Source of the DNA: Liquidambar formosana
Lineage: Eukaryota > Streptophyta > Magnoliopsida > Saxifragales > Altingiaceae
Length of the DNA stretch: 64,000 nt
Assembly: GCA_039720395.1 (NCBI GenBank)
Contig: CM077820.1
Coordinates: forward strand, 14,965,848-15,029,847
Direction: 5' to 3'
Shown: positions 1-12,844 of the stretch, in pieces
How the letters are laid out: each line of letters starts with the position of its first letter
Position numbering within the stretch: the stretch's first letter is position 1
Notes under the pieces: model-generated
What the model saw: only the letters and a program-made list of their open reading frames with translations
Databases searched by the model: none
What the model was told of the DNA's origin: nothing
Program-made: the position numbers and the translations under genes

Positions 1-798
1 TGTGTATGTGCATGAAATTTTATATAATGTATTGTGCGAGTAATTTCTGTAGCTTTTTCAAAAACCATCAAATGCTTCATTCGTGAAATATGATGAAGGA
101 AATTAATGTTTCCTCAGACATGATGGAAATCATTGTAAAGGGGATATTTGATGGCTCTCATATGAGCAATTGTATGACTACTCTTCCCAGCCTTCTATAT
201 ATACAAATCACTTATCAGGCCATTATTTCCATAAGTGCGTCCTTCTCCTTTTTTTTTTCTTTTTTTTTTTTTTTTTTTTTTTTTTTGGTCTTAATCCTCG
301 GATGGAATTAAACTCTGAGACATTAGTGTAACAAAATATCTGACAGTTCCTCTAGATGGCCAATTAACCACAATTGTAGCTAAAATTAGCACAATCTCTA
401 AACTAGAAAGCAACAAGTTAAAGAGAATTATAAGTTCATTTGAGTTAAAAGGTCCCTTGTTTTTTTACCTGAAAAAGGACCAAACATTAAAAGCGTTTCT
501 TATAATTTACTCTAAATCAAAATCTGAGGGCTTTACATATCGAGCTTATAGTGTAGAACAACAATGAACTACCTTAGCCATACACGCCAAGAAAATCGAT
601 GAATATGAATGGAAATTTTCTCAAAGGAAAATCCATTTTTTTTTTTTTTTTTTTTTTTGTAATGAGGTATTTAGCACACCATGGAATCCATCACCGACAG
701 AATATTTGAATCCTAATGCCCATTTCTATTAGCTAGTTTCATACAAAGGTCAAAGAAGAACAAATTGGCATCAATTCAAGAATGCACATAATTCCTTT
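1..798. other. AT-rich intergenic DNA with poly(T) tracts
   Basis: No coding sequence is supported here. Two long T tracts lie at about 250-286 and 637-658; they could be 3' tails of minus-strand retroposons, but I could not find flanking target-site duplications. The short open frames in this stretch are low-complexity phenylalanine runs that come from the T tracts. Confidence 0.6.
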
Positions 799-1279
799 AC
801 AATGATAAATACACATGCATTGCAGTGACCAGGATGAGTTGCATGAATATTTACTCGAAACCAAACCTAGCCTGAACCAAGGAACAGTCGGGTTGGCTCA
901 TTGATGACCCAAGTTTTATGTTTAATTTTTAGTGATGGATTTTTACAATATATGCTGCCTTTTATTCAAGTACTTATTATTTAATTTTTCACATGGTACG
1001 TGCCGGTTTTTTACAATATATGCTGCCTTTTATTCAAGGAACAGTGGGGTTGGCTCATTGATGACCCAATATTTGATTTACTCAACGGTAATATTATTTT
1101 ATTATTCATTTTTTGTTATTCAATGCTTTTCGATATCTGATTAACTTAAAATTCGGCATGCATGAGGTGCATGAGTATAATATCTAATCTAACAATTAAA
1201 TTAGCAAAATGTTAAGATATTGAGAAGTATTAAGAGTAAAAAGTTTTTATACTAAATGTAAACATATCCCTTCCCATCC
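799..1279 (+). repeat. Direct repeat, left copy of a pair of about 480 bp
   Basis: This block recurs at 1859-2336 (spacing about 1060 bp) with few differences. It contains the 'CTCGAAACCAAAC...' segment that also occurs in every unit of the 1.2-kb array at 38-43 kb and at 33.2 kb. It is non-coding and looks like a copy of the dispersed intergenic modules associated with the receptor-like genes of this window. Confidence 0.8.
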
Positions 1280-1858
1280 ACATATACTTCGTTATCACAT
1301 TGAATACACATTGAATAACTTACCCAAAAAAAAAAAAAAAATACACATTGAATAGTTGTTTGATTTTTGGATTGGGTCAAGTGATCCAAGCCTTAAGTAG
1401 GACCCAACAAGAAAAGAGATGTATACCTAATTTGTCAAGCCTTAACATAATTCCAACTTTCATTTAATTTCCCTTGAAAGATCGTAGATCAATCTCAAAA
1501 ATATGTGGGCATCATTCATGTTCATGACCATCCAGGCACCTACCAAATATGATCATCTTGACAGGTAAGGATTGCGGTATTAATTGCACTTGATAAAGTC
1601 AAGTAAATGGATGTGTTCAAAAGAAAACACCATTGTCGTGAACGTGTTGGATGTGTCAAGATTACATTGCTCCAATAATGCAGATTTTTTGTTACAAGCT
1701 AGATTGTATCACGCGACATGAAAAAGAGACCCCTAGTTGGTCTCCATTCACAAGCCGGGTCTTAGCACAGACACCTCCATTTGGAACAATAAGAGTTATT
1801 TTTTGTTACGTGTCTTGATGGAAATTTAAAATCACAATTTGTGCACCGATTTATTGTT

Positions 1859-2336
1859 ACAATGATAAATACACATGCATTGCAGAGACCGGGATGAGTT
1901 GCATGAATATTTTCTCGAAACCAAACCTAGCCTGGACCAAGGAACAGTCAGGTTGGCTCATTGATGACCCAAGTTTTATGTTTAATTTTTAGTGACGGAT
2001 TTTTACAATGCTGCCTTTTATTCAAGTACTTATTATTTAATTTTTCACATGGTATGTGACGGTTTTTTACAATATATGCTGCCTTTTATTCAAGGAACAG
2101 TGGGGTTGGCTCATTGATGACCCAAAAATTGATTTACTCAACAGTAATATTATTTTATTATTCATTTTTTGTTATTCAATGCTTTTCGATATCTGATTAA
2201 CTTAAAATTTGGCATGTATGAGGTGCATGAGTATAATATCTAATCTAACAATTAAATTAGCAAAATGTTAAGATATTGAGAAGTATTAAGAGTAAAAAGT
2301 TTTTATACTAAATGTAAACATATCCCTTCCCATCCA
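1859..2336 (+). repeat. Direct repeat, right copy of a pair of about 480 bp
   Basis: Partner of 799-1279. Just upstream, 1833-1842 is homologous to the insertion point of the SINE found in the array units but carries no SINE, so it is a natural empty site. The copy ends at 2336, where the two flanks diverge abruptly. Confidence 0.8.
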
Positions 2337-3764
2337 CGGAGAATGGTCATATTGAATCCTATAGCCTACTGTTTACCCATGAGGATTGGGGCATTGCATT
2401 TTATGAAGTTAGTCAATAAATGTGTCTAAATTAAAGCAGCACCTCAATGTCAATACAAGTGTAATTCATTTTCGGCCATACAAGTATTTAGTGTAAATAT
2501 TGGGTTGGATTTTATCGACAATATTATCTCCTTGCATTGTTATTCACGTTCGGCCATGATCTTGACTGGGTCATTCTGATTAATCTGCTTTTTTTTTTCT
2601 TCCTTAGGTGGGACAGATTGGTAAGACAAGTTAGGCAGTGATTTATCAAAATTTTAAAAACAAAAATGCCAAAATCAGCTTGAAACAATATGTATGATTC
2701 TGAGGCAACCTCATGAAATTTCTTTGGTTTTAGAAATTGGGATAGGTACATTGAACTCTTCACCTAAATATTGCTATAAATAACAAACACCCCTCAGCCA
2801 AAATACTTATAAATTATAAATTATAAATAATACTCGGTAAATAAACCAAAGACCCAACTCTTTCAAAATTTTGCTTGGAAGTTGGAACTCTATGTCAAAA
2901 TAATTTTATATGCTATTTACTCTCAGCAGGTAGGTTTGAAAGCAACTTAAGCAAAGCAAGACTTCTTATATGATTCAAGATTGGCCTTCTATTTAGGAAA
3001 AAATGAGGTAGTGAAAATAAATGTTTGGACATCAAACATTTACAAAATACTCTGCTCTCTCTCTGCTCTCTCTGCTCTCTCTCTCTCTCTCTCTCTCACA
3101 TAAAATACTTCCAAAGTGCTTCTCATTATTCTTTGGGTCACTTCCAACTACACCGAAGTGTATAGATTTGGACACCCTTTAAAATATGAAATCTGATTAC
3201 ACCGCAAGTGTATAGTACTTCCCCCGCATGACTCCTTGAAATGCAGAGTAGGTTCGATATTGCAAAAGGGAAAAAATGTCTTGAATTTTGAAGCTGTAAT
3301 TCGTGTTGCTTATGGATTGTAACTTCCCATTTCTCACCAATATTATGACTACCGGCTTCCTAACAGAAGAATGGGATAAATTGTTCGTAAAATATATATA
3401 GCATACTTGATTTTCAATTACAGTTAACTCACAGCAAAACAAGTTTAAGGTCTAAGACCAAGTGTTGGTGAAAATATTTGTTGGGAACTTCTCCAGCATA
3501 TCCGGCTATAGTAGAACTTCTCCAGCATGACTTCATGTTGCCTATACCTTTATTGTAACTATAAAGGACCATTTTTACCCTTTTCACCCCGACAGTTATC
3601 GTGTTTGTCGTTGGAACAGTTGCATATGGAGTGTTGAAACTTGAAAGTACCTAGAGAATGACAAACTTGAAGGCCAAAAGTAAATTTTCTCAAATGTAAA
3701 CCGTTGTATGTATTATGTAGGTAACATTATAAAAATCTAACGCTTTGCGGACTTTTCACCCTAG
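2337..3764. other. Intergenic DNA, CT microsatellite and module scraps
   Basis: No gene is supported. 2380-2420 and 2690-2790 resemble stretches at 16.44-16.70 and 19.55-19.65 kb. A CT-rich microsatellite lies at about 3055-3098. About 3409-3460 is a diverged piece of the block seen at 15.95-16.00 and 26.6 kb. Confidence 0.55.
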
Positions 3765-4636
3765 AACATGGCATTTTTAAAATTAAACAGCAATGACTGA
3801 CATGTCCACTTTTGCACAAGAACTTCACATTTGTCATAGGCACTCCTGACCAACATGTTTTCCTACAAATTTTGTTGATTTTCTAGGCTTTCATGACTTC
3901 TATTTCAAATTTTCTACGTATTTGCTTTAACTTTCTAGACCTAAATAAGGTTGTGATTTGTTGATGAACTGAAGTTTTTGTCCAATCATAAACTTCTTAA
4001 TTTTACTTTGAAGTCATGAGAACGATTATAATTTTAAAATTGAATATGCCAACCAAAGCTCTGTGTGTGTGGGTGGGTGGGCCGCCCGCATAGGCGTGGG
4101 CGTGTATGTGTACATATATAATAGATAACAGAACCAAATAACTTCAGAAGGAAAAGAGGGAAAAAATGCAGCTTTAGACCAACGGGTTACAATCTAAAAC
4201 TAGTTCATTACTTCATTATAAAATATGTCTTCACATGGATATGCCTATCAGACTTGAGTTTGAACCAGATTGGACCAAAAACCAGATTTCCCAAATGGGC
4301 CCATCAATTCTCAGGGTGAATTGAACAAAGTTGCACTGCCATCTAAACAAATGTGCTCAACAACAGATAGAAAGAGAAGACATGCAAGACATTAGCACCA
4401 AGTTGCCAAAAAGCTTTCTTGGGGACAAGTAGGTGGGTTATATATGGTCCGTATAAACAAGTCAAATCTCACATGGCAGGATAAATGTATATTAGATTAA
4501 TTTATGCAACAAAGAAGTTACATAATTGCAACCAGAAAAGCTGATTCTTAATCTTGCATTAGGGGTAATACAATCCCAAAACAATTAATGTTAGGAAATT
4601 TTTATTCAACACAGGGAAAAATGTACATTGTTTCTG

Positions 4637-5640
4637 CTTACCAATTTTTTACTCTGATGCAGATGATAGAAAAACTGTCGCATCTGGTTCTTGAGATGGA
4701 AAACTGACCATGTCATATAGCTTTCCAGCCATAATGAGTAATATTGATCCACAAATCACAATATAGAATTTTGCTAAAGAATGCATATACCAATGGGTAA
4801 ATTCACATTCAAATCAAGCTACTTTAGAGATTGGGTTTGCATGGTAAACATGGAAAAATGGGTGTCAAAATGAAAATTTTCCATACACATCATAGATGGA
4901 AATTTACACTCACCAGATGAGCCCTCAAAACTGCCCAACTTTCCATCATGATGAAGCTTGAGTGACAATTCTTGCCCATCAAAATCAGGAGGCTGCAACA
5001 CACATGAAGTAACACAATAAACTCAATGTGGCTAAAAATCTTAAATTAAGCCCCCCCCACAAAAAAAAAATATATATATAAAAAAAAAAAAAAAGAGGAA
5101 GAGGCTTACCACCACCAAAAAGGAGAGAAAAAAGAAAGGAAGAAAGATTCCATTTGTTGCCATGGAAGGCATTTTCGTATGTTTGCTTTTATTTTAGTCT
5201 CTTCAGTTAGGCTGCCTAATCAAACAAGTCCATACTAAGTTGAGGTGACTGAAAACTAGGAATTTATCAACACGAGCCATTTGAACATTAGTTGGGCCGC
5301 CATGAAAGTTTTCTATAAAAGAAAATCGTTTCCATTACTTTTTTATCTAGTGTAAGAAAATCACAACATCATCATAACTATTACAGTTTGTAATGAACCT
5401 TGTATTGTATTGTTCATCCCCGAGATTTGATGGAAACAATAGGAGCCTAAAGGCTGAAAGGAAATCTTACATGATTAATAGGCCACTGAATTAGCCAAAG
5501 CTCTGTTGAATCCGTCAAACTGAGTTCAACAAGGGGTTCCTTCACATCCTCCTGAAATTCTGGTGGAGGTTTATAACTCTCTTCATCAGCAGCATTCATT
5601 TCCCCACTGAATTCAACTTGCCAACGAAATGTCTATGAAC
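4637..5640 (-). pseudogene. RPA34/mediator-associated protein 2-like gene, decayed copy A
   Basis: Minus strand. The first coding exon is 5599-5471 (43 codons, ATG at 5599, containing ELWLIQWPINH), preceded by an in-exon leader and a TTCATAG acceptor. The second exon is 4992-4914 (PPDFDGQELSLKLHHDGKLG and on), with a GTGAGT donor. The third exon region (about 4720-4637) is recognisable from its alignment with copy B but is broken twice: the acceptor dinucleotide AG has become TG, and the codon after SASE is TAA where copy B has TCA. The last exon, encoding the basic Ser/Arg-rich tail, is absent. A transcript would therefore give at most about 70 residues of the family domain. I infer a non-functional duplicate. 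Confidence 0.8.
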
Positions 5641-6608
5641 AAAAAACAAATAATAGTTCCAAGAAGGAAAAAGAAAAGCACAAGTAAAAGAAACTAATCA
5701 GGAAACATAGTTGTCAAAACACGTGTTGTCTAGACACTTGCCTAAGTACATAAGTGTTGTATTATGCTAATTGTAATTATAACATCATGACAAATAAATA
5801 GTAGTGATGTAAAAAATGAAAATGTGTACTATAAAGGTTGGTGGTCCTATCCCATTTAAGAAATGCGTACTTGTTAACTATTAGGTGATTGTACGTTGTA
5901 AACATTTATAGAAAATTCAGCAACATTTCACTATAGTTCTCCAGTACATAATTCAAAAAGTAAAGTACATTGTACTTCCCACTCTAAACTTGGGTGGCAA
6001 AGAACATCTAAAGAATGTACCGAATGATTTAAAAATGTATCCAACATGTTAGAACCTAATAGTTGAGAAGTATGCATTCCTAAACTGTCCATATGGACAA
6101 TTCAAGAATGATGCCAACTACCCTTATCAACAGATAGATTATGTTAGGAATTAGTCTGTATCATAATGTTGAAAAAAAAAATGTAAGAACCACCTTGTAT
6201 CCACATAATCATTCTTGAACAGGGCATCTAAGGGAGCATGAATATGGTATGAAACGTTAGATAAATGTCATGATAAATATTGAAAATAAAAAAAAAATAA
6301 AAATAAAAAAACATAAGGATATTAAAACATGTGAAATGTATATAACATCACTTGAACAGGGCATCTGACGGAGCAAGAATATGCTATGCAAGGTTAGATA
6401 AATGTCATGATAAATATTGAAAAAAAAAATTAAAGAAAAAGCATAAGGAAATAAAAACATGCGAAATGTATATAACATCAATCAACCAATATAGTGTCCA
6501 AAAAAAGGAGTCATAAATGCTTTGAGTGAAAATAGAATGTTACAGAGAATTACTCCATACCCTAGTTTGTGATTGCTTCTTGAAATGAATAAGAACAAAT
6601 TATTCCTT

Positions 6609-7196
6609 AAGGGCCTGTTCGTTACCAATGAATTTAAGGTGGGAAATTTTGAGGTATTAGGAAGTGATAGAAATTTGTCTCTTCATTTGACAAGATTAAC
6701 GGGAACCAAAATACCTGCAAATACCTCAATTCCCATGAAATGCAGGATTATAAACTCCAATCGCAAATTCTAACTTCATTAATTTTATGAGCTTGCTAAT
6801 GTTTATACTCAATATCCATTTTTCTATACCCAAAAAATAATTAGGCTAAAATTGGTTGGTAAACAGTCAGGGCATTTTTGGGCACAATAATCATAAAGTG
6901 ATTAGACTAAAATTGGTTGGTAAACAGTCAGGGCATTTTTTTCATTTCCAAAAATCAAGTGACCTGGTTAAAATATGTGATTTTTGGTTTTCTTCGTCCC
7001 AGGAAAAGAGAAGAAGTGATTTTCGGTTTTGAACAGCTTAAATTGACAAGACCTGAGATGATTTTGGCAAGATTGGATTTTCTTTTATTACAAATAATCA
7101 GTCAAAGAGAGAAGTCCTTTTGAAATCCTAGGACCATCCGAACAACAATAACCTTAAATCTCTGAATTAAAACTCTTAGCAAACGAACAAGCCCTT
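6609..7196. mobile_element. MITE with AAGGGCCTGTTCGTT-type ends (copy A)
   Basis: The left end reads AAGGGCCTGTTCGTTACC and the right end is its approximate inverse, ending AACGAACAAGCCCTT. An orthologous copy is at 24986-25540, so the insertion predates the segmental duplication. It sits in the long first intron of the RPA34-like gene. The ends resemble non-autonomous hAT-like elements; I could not define a clean target-site duplication. Confidence 0.5.
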
Positions 7197-7639
7197 GAAG
7201 GAAACTACAATGCTTAAGATAACAAATCAGAAGAGACCCTTTATGAGAAAAGCTCTTTGGAAGAATTCACAAAATTGATCTCCAACAACAGAAACCAAAA
7301 AACTGAGACCATAGTACTGCTCAATTTAGTTTGTGAGAGCAAAAACACAACAAAGAGAACATTAAACCGCAACCCAAATGCTAATAACCAAGATAAATAT
7401 CCAGAGCAAAAACAGAATAGAAGAACAGACAATCTGCCAGACCTTACCAAATCGATCTGGACAACACCTCAGAAAACCACTTCCAAATAGAAGAAAAGCC
7501 ACTTCTCCATGAACCGACTCCACAACACAAGCAAAGAAACCTAGAGAAATATATATGTGTATATACACACTCAGAAAATCCTAGCCAAACAACAAAAACC
7601 CTAAAAATCGAATTAAAAAAAACCCTAAAAATTAATTGT

Positions 7640-7850
7640 ATCTGCGTGAGTGTGTCGGAACAGAAGTAGAAGAAATCGAACCAAAATAGGTAAGAAAGTG
7701 AGTCAGAGAGCGAGAGAGAGCGAGGAATTTGTACCGATTTAGGGATTGCTACAGAGATTCGCGATGGCTTCTAGTGAGGCTGTCCAATGACCGCCGATGG
7801 TACTACCGGAGACAGCTGTGGCGAGGACAGTGAGCTGGCCGACGATAAGG
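7640..7850 (-). other. Probable 5' untranslated exon of the RPA34-like copy A
   Basis: This segment is conserved with about 26000-26190 in copy B and is the start of the homologous block relative to the minus-strand gene. In minus orientation it ends CCTAAATCG followed by GTACAAAT, a plausible donor. No start codon in it reads into the family domain; the first in-frame ATG is in the next exon (5599). The exon call is inference. Confidence 0.35.
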
Positions 7851-7883
7851 TGAGGATTTTTGCGGGAAAGCGAGCTACAAAAA

Positions 7884-8548
7884 TGCCCAGGCGTTTTACC
7901 CGTCCTTAACCCTATGTTTGGTTCATGGATTTTGCCAGGGAAAGAAAGCAATTACAATGGAAAATTGAGAGGAAAAAAATTTTTAGGGAAAGTTCAGGTG
8001 AAAATCCTAAATTTTATTTTCCGTTTAAAAACATTAGGAAAGTATGGAAAATATGGGGAAATTTTATCGGGCTCAACCCCTCGACTCTCACGAACAAAAT
8101 CCCTCACTTCCTCACCTTCCACCCTTCGAGGTGCAACTGCTTACAGTAAACCGTGGACCTCCATTAAACCACCAATCAGCTATCATCGTCGGCGACATCT
8201 GACCGCCGTTCACCGTCCTTAAACTCAGGTCGGCGACTGAGCACTCATCATCTCAGATCTGGTGGCATATGCATTGTGAACTGAAATCCATGCCACTGTG
8301 GAACGCTCGTTGCTCGTCATCGCGTTCACTGCTTGAGTTGACGATGATCTCCTTCGTTGACGAGTTGGACCCTTTGCAACAATGTTCACCGTGGCTCACT
8401 CCAGCATCTGATTTTGGGGGTGGGTATCATCGCCGAGATAAACTCGATCATGAGGATTTCTTTGTTACTTGAGAGAGGGGAGAAATGCAAAAGTTGGGTA
8501 TGAATTTTGTTGCAGGCTGATACAGACATGGGTGGGGTTCTCCACCTA
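7884..8548. other. Less AT-rich unassigned stretch left of the transposon nest
   Basis: It has no recognisable gene. Short open frames on the plus strand (about 7860-8222 and 8269-8472) look like chance frames in a GC-richer stretch, and I recognise no domain. It separates the end of duplication copy A from the outer TIR element at 8549. Confidence 0.4.
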
Positions 8549-8611
8549 GGGCGATGCTAGTGTCAGTCGTTCTGACCATCGCCTAGCACCCTTCGCCATA
8601 TTACACTGACG

Positions 8612-9699
8612 GATCTGGATTTGGTGCAGTAGCAGCACTTTTACTGCACCATACAGTAACCGTTGAAATCGCGACACATGGTTAATGAAGGCAATGGACG
8701 GCTGTAGTCCAAAACACACAAAACGCAGGTCGTTTAAGAAATATTAACGCCGTGTGGCGTTAACGCTTCTAGTTTCTCTCAGTTCTCTCTCTCCATCCCT
8801 ACCCAATTTGATCCACCGTCAATCCATGGCTCTCTTGCTTCTTGGCCTTACCAGTCCGGCGAAAAGCAGTCGGGCAGTGGAGCAGCACGTGAGGGAAAGG
8901 GGAAGGGCAAAGTCAGGCTAAGCACGTGAGGGGAAGGAGGAAGGGCAGAAGGGAGGAGAGATGGCATTGGAGGGGATGTCGAATGAGGTGGCGAATCTGG
9001 TGATGGGCGGATGGATTTGTGGCTGGCAAAGCTCGCCGGAGAAAGTGATGGTGACAGTCTGGTGATGGCGGTGGCTATGCTGATAGGTCTGTACCGGTGG
9101 ATCGATCAACCCACCATCTCCGACAACGGCGAGGCGACAGGCGACAACCATCTTCTCTTCTTCTTCTTCTTCGTTTTTTTTTTTTTTTTTTTTTTTTTTT
9201 CCCTCAACTTCAGTCGTCTTTTTCCCTCAGACAGTCATCTCCGATGACCCCTAGACGAGATCTTGCTTCTTCTTCTTCTACATTTTTCTTTTGTGATTGT
9301 TTTTTTTCATGGGCATTAGATCTGTAAAAAAAGAGAAACAAAAAAAAGGAGTTTTTGCTTTCAACGTTAAGCACAGATCTGAAGGATCTCAAATCAGATC
9401 TTGTATTTTTACCCAAAAAAATAAAAATGAAAAAGATAAAAGGGTAAGACATACCTACTGAAGCTTGAAGACCACCAGGGGAATTGAGGTAGTCGGCCGG
9501 CGAGCACCTCATCGGCGAAGGACGTCCCAGCTGAAAACATAGTCCTAACACCGTGAGTTTTGTTTTCCTCGTTAAACGGCTGTGTTTTGAGTCGTTTTAG
9601 TCACCAGTCGTTTATTCCATTCCACTTACCACATGGCCAGATCTCAACGATTACTGCACGGTGCAGTAAAAAGGTGCCTATTACACCAAATCCCGATCC
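8612..9699. mobile_element. Mutator-like non-autonomous element, 1088 bp, 9-bp TSD
   Basis: The ends are inverted repeats of about 70 bp (left GGATCTGGATTTGGTGCAGT, right ending ACACCAAATCCCGATCC). It is flanked by a perfect 9-bp direct repeat, TACACTGAC, at 8603-8611 and 9700-9708. Long TIRs plus a 9-bp duplication are the hallmark of the Mutator superfamily. No transposase frame is present. It inserted close inside the left TIR of the 4.1-kb outer element. Confidence 0.8.
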
Positions 9700-10456
9700 T
9701 ACACTGACACCTGGATCCCACTATATACAATACATAAGGCAACCGGTTAAAATAGAAATGACTACAAGACAAATAAGGAGTAAAATACTCTCATCCTACC
9801 ACAATACTAAACAAAAAAATTGGGTAAATTACAATGACACCCCCTCTAGATTTTGATAATAACAAATGCATCCTTTCACTTTTTTAAAATTACATTATCA
9901 CCCCTCTTAATATTGTCAGATAACGGATGTGAACTGAGTATTTCAAATATCCAAAATACCCTTTAATAAACAAACATACCTTTACCAGCTTGAAAGGAAA
10001 CTTACGGGCCAATTGTACAAAACGCATCGTTTTTATTTTTTGGACTGGTTAATAGTCATCAATTTTAGCAATATAATTGGATGAAGGCTCTTTGATTCAT
10101 TTTATTTTTTGGACTTAAATGAACATTTTTTTTAATCTTAATAATAAGATCTTTAGATGGATGCTTTAATTTTCATGTGCTCCTTGTGTCCCGTACAATG
10201 ATAGCATAATCTTCAACTCAAATTCAAGATTCGATAGCTGCCTCCTCCTCATAGTGACCTTAATCATGTGCCGATTTTTAATTTTTAATTTTATTTTTTT
10301 TTACTCTCTTCCCCTTAGTTGTATTCTCGTAGCTTTACACCAATAATTAAATTGATGTAATGAAACCGCATATGATTATAAAAAATATATCTAAACATTT
10401 ATGTAAAATAAGACTGATTCACGTGCAACACACGTGTGCACTAACTAGTATGTGTA

Positions 10457-10640
10457 TATATATATATACAGAGATGATCCCATCAGCACGTGCTGATGTA
10501 AGTTACATCAGCACTATGCATTGGGGGTTGTACCTCCTGCATTGATTCAATGCACCTCACATCTCACTAAGGCACAAGGTACAACTCTCAATGCAGGTTT
10601 TGATATAAGTTATATCAGCACGTGCTTACCTGATCATTAT

Positions 10641-10670
<30 letters not shown>
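10457..10670. mobile_element. Small MITE nested in the 2.0-kb element
   Basis: Inverted arms: the left contains CAGCACGTGCTGATGTAAGT and the right contains its inverse with TATATCAGCACGTGCT. The arms extend about 70 bp and are bounded by TATATA runs, so a TA-type target duplication is likely but ambiguous. Confidence 0.55.

Positions 10671-10681
<11 letters not shown>
10634..10681. repeat. (TA)n microsatellite
   Basis: Uninterrupted TA dinucleotide run at the edge of the nested MITE. A second run lies at about 10841-10879. Confidence 0.9.
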
Positions 10682-10687
<6 letters not shown>

Positions 10688-10839
10688 GAATCAAAATGCA
10701 ATTAATACAAAACAAAAAAATCAAAGCCAAAAGGTCATTAAACTCTGATAAAATCAATGAGTTTATCTAGTCTCTAAAGTTAGCTTGTATGAGCAAGGGT
10801 CCCATGATCATAAACAAGTTTTAATATTTGTTAAAAGAT

Positions 10840-10882
<43 letters not shown>

Positions 10883-12844
10883 ATTCAAAATCTCAATATT
10901 ATTCAATTAAAAATTCACGTCCCAACTATCACTTCAAGATAATTTTGCATAACAACATACCCAACAATCACAGACCCTACCCACACTTAGATCACATTCA
11001 AGATGCAACTATCTCCTCCCAACTTCCTAGTTGCTTGACGGTTGTAAATCTTGCTTCCTTTCTCTTGGTTTATATCAATTGGCTTATGAACAGTTTGAAA
11101 CTGTTTTTTGTGTTGGAAAGCTGCCAAATGATGGATCTAGAAGTACATAAATGGATGGCATATATTTTTGTGGCAATGCCTCTACTTTTTGCGTGGACTT
11201 TGAAATAGTGGTATATTTGGGGTGATTATTTAGTAGTATAATGGTAAACTTTTTGGACATATGTAATAGATGAATGAACTTAAATTTGTATGGATGTTTA
11301 TTTGTGAATATTTCTATATATTTGGCTTAATTTGGGACATGTATTGTTATTGAGTTCACGTTATTATTGTATGGTGTAATCAAAATATACACTTTTTTAT
11401 TGTATGGTGTAATCAAAATATAGTTAATGTAACTTGTGACATACAGGTTTGGCATTGGGCATTAATGAATTTTGCCTTACTTACAATTTTATGCCAAGGC
11501 AAAATTGATAGGAAAAGAGTTGACCAAGGAGGTGGTTACAAAATTGGAACCCTAGCTTGGTGAAGGGATAGATGAATGTGCTGATTTTTTTTTTTTTTTT
11601 TTTTTTTGTGCAACAGTCATCCAAAAATAAGGGCAGTTTAGGTATTTTAAACAAGTTTTGGCATACTGCATTTGGTTTTAACGGTGTTATTAACGGTAGT
11701 GGGAAGGTAGGGGGTGTTTTTGTAGGTTATTTTGTAAAACAAGGGGTGACAAGTGTAATTTTAAAAAGGTAAAGGAGTGCATCTGTTATTGTCAGAATTT
11801 AGAGGGAATGTCAATGTAATTTACCCAAAAAAAAAAAAAAATTCATACTCTCTATCTTTACTCACTTTTTCCTTCCTTATCTTTTCTCTGCATTCTCTCT
11901 CCTGATTCTAGTTCGTCGGAGACTATGGGGGGAAATCGAAATTGGGGGTGAAGTTCAAACACTATTCTTTAACCATTCCAACCATATCAAAGGAAAAAAT
12001 TTTAAAAATTAAAATTAAAGTGAAATTGAAGGTTGCCATTAATGTACACACGAGCTTCTCTGTGGAGAAATCGGGGTGTACCATGAACCGTGGCTTCAGA
12101 TATTGGTGAGAGAGCCGCCCATAGCTAACGGAGATGTTGACATTGTGGGGGCTGTCCAACCATGTCAAGGTTGTGATCGCTGGAACCAGCATAAACTGGT
12201 GGTGGAGCCGTCGCCGAGAACCGGTGCTGATGGGGCGAGGTGGAACAGAGGAGTGTAGAGAAGCGGAAGCGATGCACAACGGCGTTTCGGTGAGGGCTCT
12301 GTTTTGGGTTTGGGAAGAGGGCGGCGGTTGTGAGGACGCCGGCGTGGTTAAGGAGAGGGTTTGATTGAAGCCTTTCGATAGCTGAGAGGCCCAGTTCACG
12401 ATCTTTGTCCAAGTCGTTCGCCCATGGCACCACTGGCGAGTTTTGGTGGTTGGCGTGGATGGTGAAGATGGGTTACTACCTTACTGGGTTATGCGTGGGG
12501 GCGGCAAAAAAGTGGAAGCATGGAATGCTATGGCAATAAAGCTGCACTTTACATTTTATATAATAAAACCGGTATTACCCGGTTACTTTGCGCGTTGTGT
12601 ACAGTGGAATACAGGTGTCCATTTACTGTGGCGAAGGGCCTTAAGCGATGGTCAGAACGACTGACCCTAGCATCGCCCCTCCGGGCCACCTAAAGGGGTA
12701 TCCTGCAAAATAATGAATGAATAACATTCAGATGGGTGGGCACTGTCTTTGTCAGTAAAAGTTTTAAAACTTTATCATCTATTCTTATTTTTTTAATTCA
12801 TTTTCTTATTTTCCATTGTATGTTCATTTATTTATTTTTATTTT

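Larger units (their letters stand above)
3765..7883. repeat. Segmental duplication, copy A
   Basis: Homologous, collinear and highly similar to 21470-26220. It carries the middle and upstream part of an RPA34-like gene on the minus strand. Homology starts abruptly at 3765, inside what is the last intron in copy B, so copy A never received (or has lost) the final coding exon. It ends at 7883 at the same point where copy B ends. Confidence 0.9.
9821..11827. mobile_element. TIR element of about 2.0 kb with TGGGTAAATTACA ends
   Basis: The left end TGGGTAAATTACAATGACAC and its following roughly 90 bp recur inverted at about 11735-11827, ending TGTAATTTACCCA. The termini match in style the element starting at 62847. 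No transposase is visible. It contains a further MITE (10457-10670) and AT microsatellites. A target-site duplication cannot be read because both flanks are A-rich. Confidence 0.7.
8549..12678. mobile_element. Outer TIR DNA transposon of about 4.1 kb
   Basis: Terminal inverted repeats of about 50 bp: the left begins GGGCGATGCTAGTGTCAGTC and the right ends with its near-exact inverse, GACCCTAGCATCGCCC. Inner ends CTTCGCCA and TGGCGAAG also pair. The flanks CCACCTA on both sides may be an imperfect target-site duplication. No transposase is visible, so it is non-autonomous; much of its length is later insertions (8612-9699 and 9821-11827). Internal GC-richer DNA at 12.0-12.45 kb might be captured host sequence, which I cannot identify. 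Confidence 0.7.

Noticed and set aside
90..311. Open frame rich in phenylalanine
   Set aside because: The frame is created by a poly(T) tract; no domain and no codon bias.
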